This document shows positions 62,706 to 64,000 of a DNA stretch of 64,000 nt, in pieces. The position numbers and the translations under genes are program-made. Position 1 is the stretch's first letter. Every line of letters begins with the position of its first letter. This DNA comes from Alphaproteobacteria bacterium. GTDB lineage: Bacteria; Pseudomonadota; Alphaproteobacteria; Rhodospirillales; WMHbin7. The notes beneath the pieces are model-generated. The model was not told the origin of the DNA. It did no database searches and saw only the letters and a list, made by a program, of their open reading frames with translations. Location: contig JADGAX010000004.1 of NCBI GenBank assembly GCA_015231795.1, positions 1 through 64,000 on the forward strand, in the 5' to 3' direction.

Positions 62706-63575
62706 ATGCCGACTGACGCCAAACGCATCGCCTTCCAGGGCATTCCCGGGGCCTATTCAAATCTGGCCTGCCGGATCGTGTATCCCAAGCTGGAACCTGT
62801 GCCCTGCGAAACCTTTGACGACGTCTTTGCTTGCGTGCGCGACGGCAAGGCCGAACTTGCGATGATTCCGATTGAAAATTCGGTGGCCGGGCGCGTGGCC
62901 GACATCCATCATCTGCTGCCCGATTCCGGCCTGCACATCATCGGCGAATATTTCCTGCGCGTGAATCACCAGTTGCTGGGGGTCAAGGGCGCCAAAATCG
63001 AAGACATCAAGACCGTGCGCAGCCATGTGCATGCGCTGGGCCAGTGCCGCAAGCTGATCAAGCAATTGGGCATCAAGGCGGTGGTGGCCGCCGATACCGC
63101 GCTGGCCGCCCATGAAGTGGCCGAGAAGGGCGACAAAACGGTGGCCGCCATCGCTTCCGAACTGGCGGGCGAAACCTATGGGCTGGAAGTGCTGCGCTCG
63201 AACATCGAGGATGCGGAACACAACACCACCCGCTTCGTCATCATGGCGCGCCAGCCCATAGCCCCAGACCGCCGGGTTGGCCCGGTCATCACCACCTTCG
63301 TCTTCAAGGTGCGCAACGTGCCCGCGGCGCTTTACAAGGCGCTGGGCGGCTTCGCCACCAACGCCGTCAACATGACCAAGCTGGAAAGCTATCAGGTGGG
63401 CGGCCAGTTCGTGGCCACGCTGTTCTATGTGGATGTCGAGGGCCATCCCGACGACAAGGGCCTGCGCCTAGCCCTGGAGGAGCTGGACTTCTTCACCCGC
63501 GAGGTCAAGATCATCGGCGTCTATCCCGCCCACCCCTTCCGTTTCGAAAACCGCCTGAAGGCGGTTGAGGACTAG
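62706..63575 (+). CDS. pheA: Prephenate dehydratase with ACT domain
   Basis: 289 residues: prephenate dehydratase (about 1-180) with AFQGIPGAYSN, MIPIENSVAGRV and NTTRFVIMARQP, then an ACT domain (about 195-275) with LESYQVGGQF for feedback by phenylalanine. No chorismate mutase part. It follows kdsB by 5 bp. Confidence 0.96.
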   Translation: MPTDAKRIAFQGIPGAYSNLACRIVYPKLEPVPCETFDDVFACVRDGKAELAMIPIENSVAGRVADIHHLLPDSGLHIIGEYFLRVNHQLLGVKGAKIEDIKTVRSHVHALGQCRKLIKQLGIKAVVAADTALAAHEVAEKGDKTVAAIASELAGETYGLEVLRSNIEDAEHNTTRFVIMARQPIAPDRRVGPVITTFVFKVRNVPAALYKALGGFATNAVNMTKLESYQVGGQFVATLFYVDVEGHPDDKGLRLALEELDFFTREVKIIGVYPAHPFRFENRLKAVED

Positions 63576-63637
63576 AGCAGATCGGAAGAATCCTGAGCCG
63601 TTAATCGGCTCAGGATTCGCGCGTGAGTCTGCTCTAG
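63572..63637. repeat. Nested double hairpin downstream of pheA
   Basis: CTAGAGCAGA (63572-63581) and its exact complement (63628-63637) enclose a perfect 13-bp stem GAATCCTGAGCCG (63588-63600) with its complement (63606-63618). The outer stem overlaps the pheA stop codon region. It recalls the dispersed palindromic units common after genes in alphaproteobacteria; no T run, so not a classical terminator. Confidence 0.6.
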
Positions 63638-63661
63638 CAATTTGTTTTAGCGAAGGATTCA

Positions 63662-63701
63662 CGTTTAACTCCGGGTCACTGGAGTGACTCGGAGTTAAAC
63701 G
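63662..63701. repeat. Long hairpin, 18 of 19 pairs
   Basis: CGTTTAACTCCGGGTCACT (63662-63680) pairs with 63683-63701 in 18 of 19 positions with a 2-base loop. It lies between pheA and tRNA-Gln in a 219-bp gap without genes. Function unknown. Confidence 0.6.
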
Positions 63702-63794
63702 ATCCTGCGCTAGGTTTGTTCTCAATGGGTTGGGCGCAGCAGTGGCTAGGCCTTGCCTTGCCCCTGGGGGTGTGATACGAAACCGGCCTTCCGC

Positions 63795-63868
63795 TGGGGG
63801 ATCGTCTAACGGTAGGACAGCGGACTCTGACTCCGCCAGTCTAGGTTCGAATCCTAGTCCCCCAGCCA
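63795..63868 (+). tRNA. tRNA-Gln (anticodon CTG)
   Basis: Cloverleaf visible: acceptor stem TGGGGGA with TCCCCCA, D arm with GTCT/GGAC pairing, anticodon stem GCGGA/TCCGC around the loop CTCTGAC (anticodon CTG), T arm CTAGG-TTCGAAT-CCTAG, discriminator G and encoded CCA at 63866-63868. Confidence 0.95.
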
Positions 63869-63877
63869 AAACGCAAG

Positions 63878-63900
63878 CCCCCGCAAAAGCGGGGGTTTTC
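63878..63900 (+). terminator. Terminator of tRNA-Gln
   Basis: CCCCCGC-aaaa-GCGGGGG (63878-63895) followed by TTTTC, 9 bp after the tRNA CCA end. The remaining 100 bp to the window edge show no gene. Confidence 0.85.
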
Positions 63901-64000
63901 GTTTTGGGCTTGCGGGATAGAGGGGGCGAACCTTGTTCGACACCGAGGGCCGAAGGCCCGAAGGGGCGGCGAGCATCGCAAAGCGAGCGCAGCCAATCCT

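Noticed and set aside
63795-63868. tRNA-Gln as an attachment site for an integrated element
   Set aside because: No integrase and no duplicated tRNA 3' end are visible in the window; the terminator follows directly.
1-64000. CRISPR array
   Set aside because: I saw no regularly spaced short repeats and no cas genes on reading through the window.

Overview
The window looks like chromosome of a GC-rich alphaproteobacterium, most likely a Rhodospirillales member of the Magnetospirillum type. This is inferred from gene-block conservation (infA/maf/RNase/yacG, ftsY-mtaB-dapF, pyrB-pyrC-plsY, xerD against aroK-aroB), ThyX instead of ThyA, an Rnf complex, FNR-like sites and abundant c-type cytochromes. 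No ribosomal RNA is present to test it. Genes are packed tightly: many ATGA or TGATG overlaps inside operons, and several convergent genes overlap tail to tail.

Layout. 1-918: end of an IS4-type element abutting a HlyC-type toxin acyltransferase gene. 1049-5782: Lrp-like RAM protein, DEAD helicase, yacG, short RNase E/G, maf, infA, with a MITE-like inverted-repeat element between infA and maf. 5916-7553: two-domain PPK2. 7626-13637: respiratory sulfur region (NapC-type tetrahaem and dihaem cytochromes, FccAB sulfide dehydrogenase, and divergently a TsuA-type sulfur importer with SoxYZ and another cytochrome), with a perfect FNR-type palindrome in the divergent promoter region. 13713-18313: MFS transporter, icd, an AbrB-Doc toxin-antitoxin pair coupled to a class III aminotransferase. 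18303-26379: RelE/XRE pair, CBS proteins, aroB, aroK, a 46-residue membrane peptide, a helical-repeat protein, xerD, thyX. 26408-33206: complete rnf operon with rnfH, rseC and apbE.

33542-43580: TPR-methyltransferase, class IV aminotransferase, TPR lipoprotein with FGE-like protein, DUF2336 protein with a PAS/GAF diguanylate cyclase, HAD phosphatase, large PAS histidine kinase. 43788-46686: ftsY-mtaB-dapF. 46871-51145: two chemoreceptors around an Fe-S protein; the second has a frameshift in an A7 run. 51178-54027: plsY, a dihydroorotase-like protein lacking zinc ligands, pyrB. 54191-60508: ABC ATPase with lipase-like hydrolase, and a peptide-uptake locus (yejA-like, yejB-like) split by an island with a toxin-antitoxin pair and an unknown membrane-anchored protein. 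60505-63868: hisN-like, membrane cytochrome c, kdsB, pheA, tRNA-Gln.

Functionally the window links electron entry from sulfide and thiosulfate (FccAB, SoxYZ, TsuA, cytochromes) with Rnf-driven reverse or forward electron transfer and its own flavinylation enzyme (ApbE). Two FNR-like sites, one before the sulfur genes and one before a chemoreceptor, suggest oxygen control. The most unusual items are a dispersed three-hairpin repeat with compensatory base changes placed just downstream of soxZ and of the yejB-like gene, a partial Sox system with a shortened SoxY arm, the element that supplies the apparent maf start codon, and the split yej locus. Nothing seen is a proven new defence or biosynthetic system; no CRISPR array or prophage was found.
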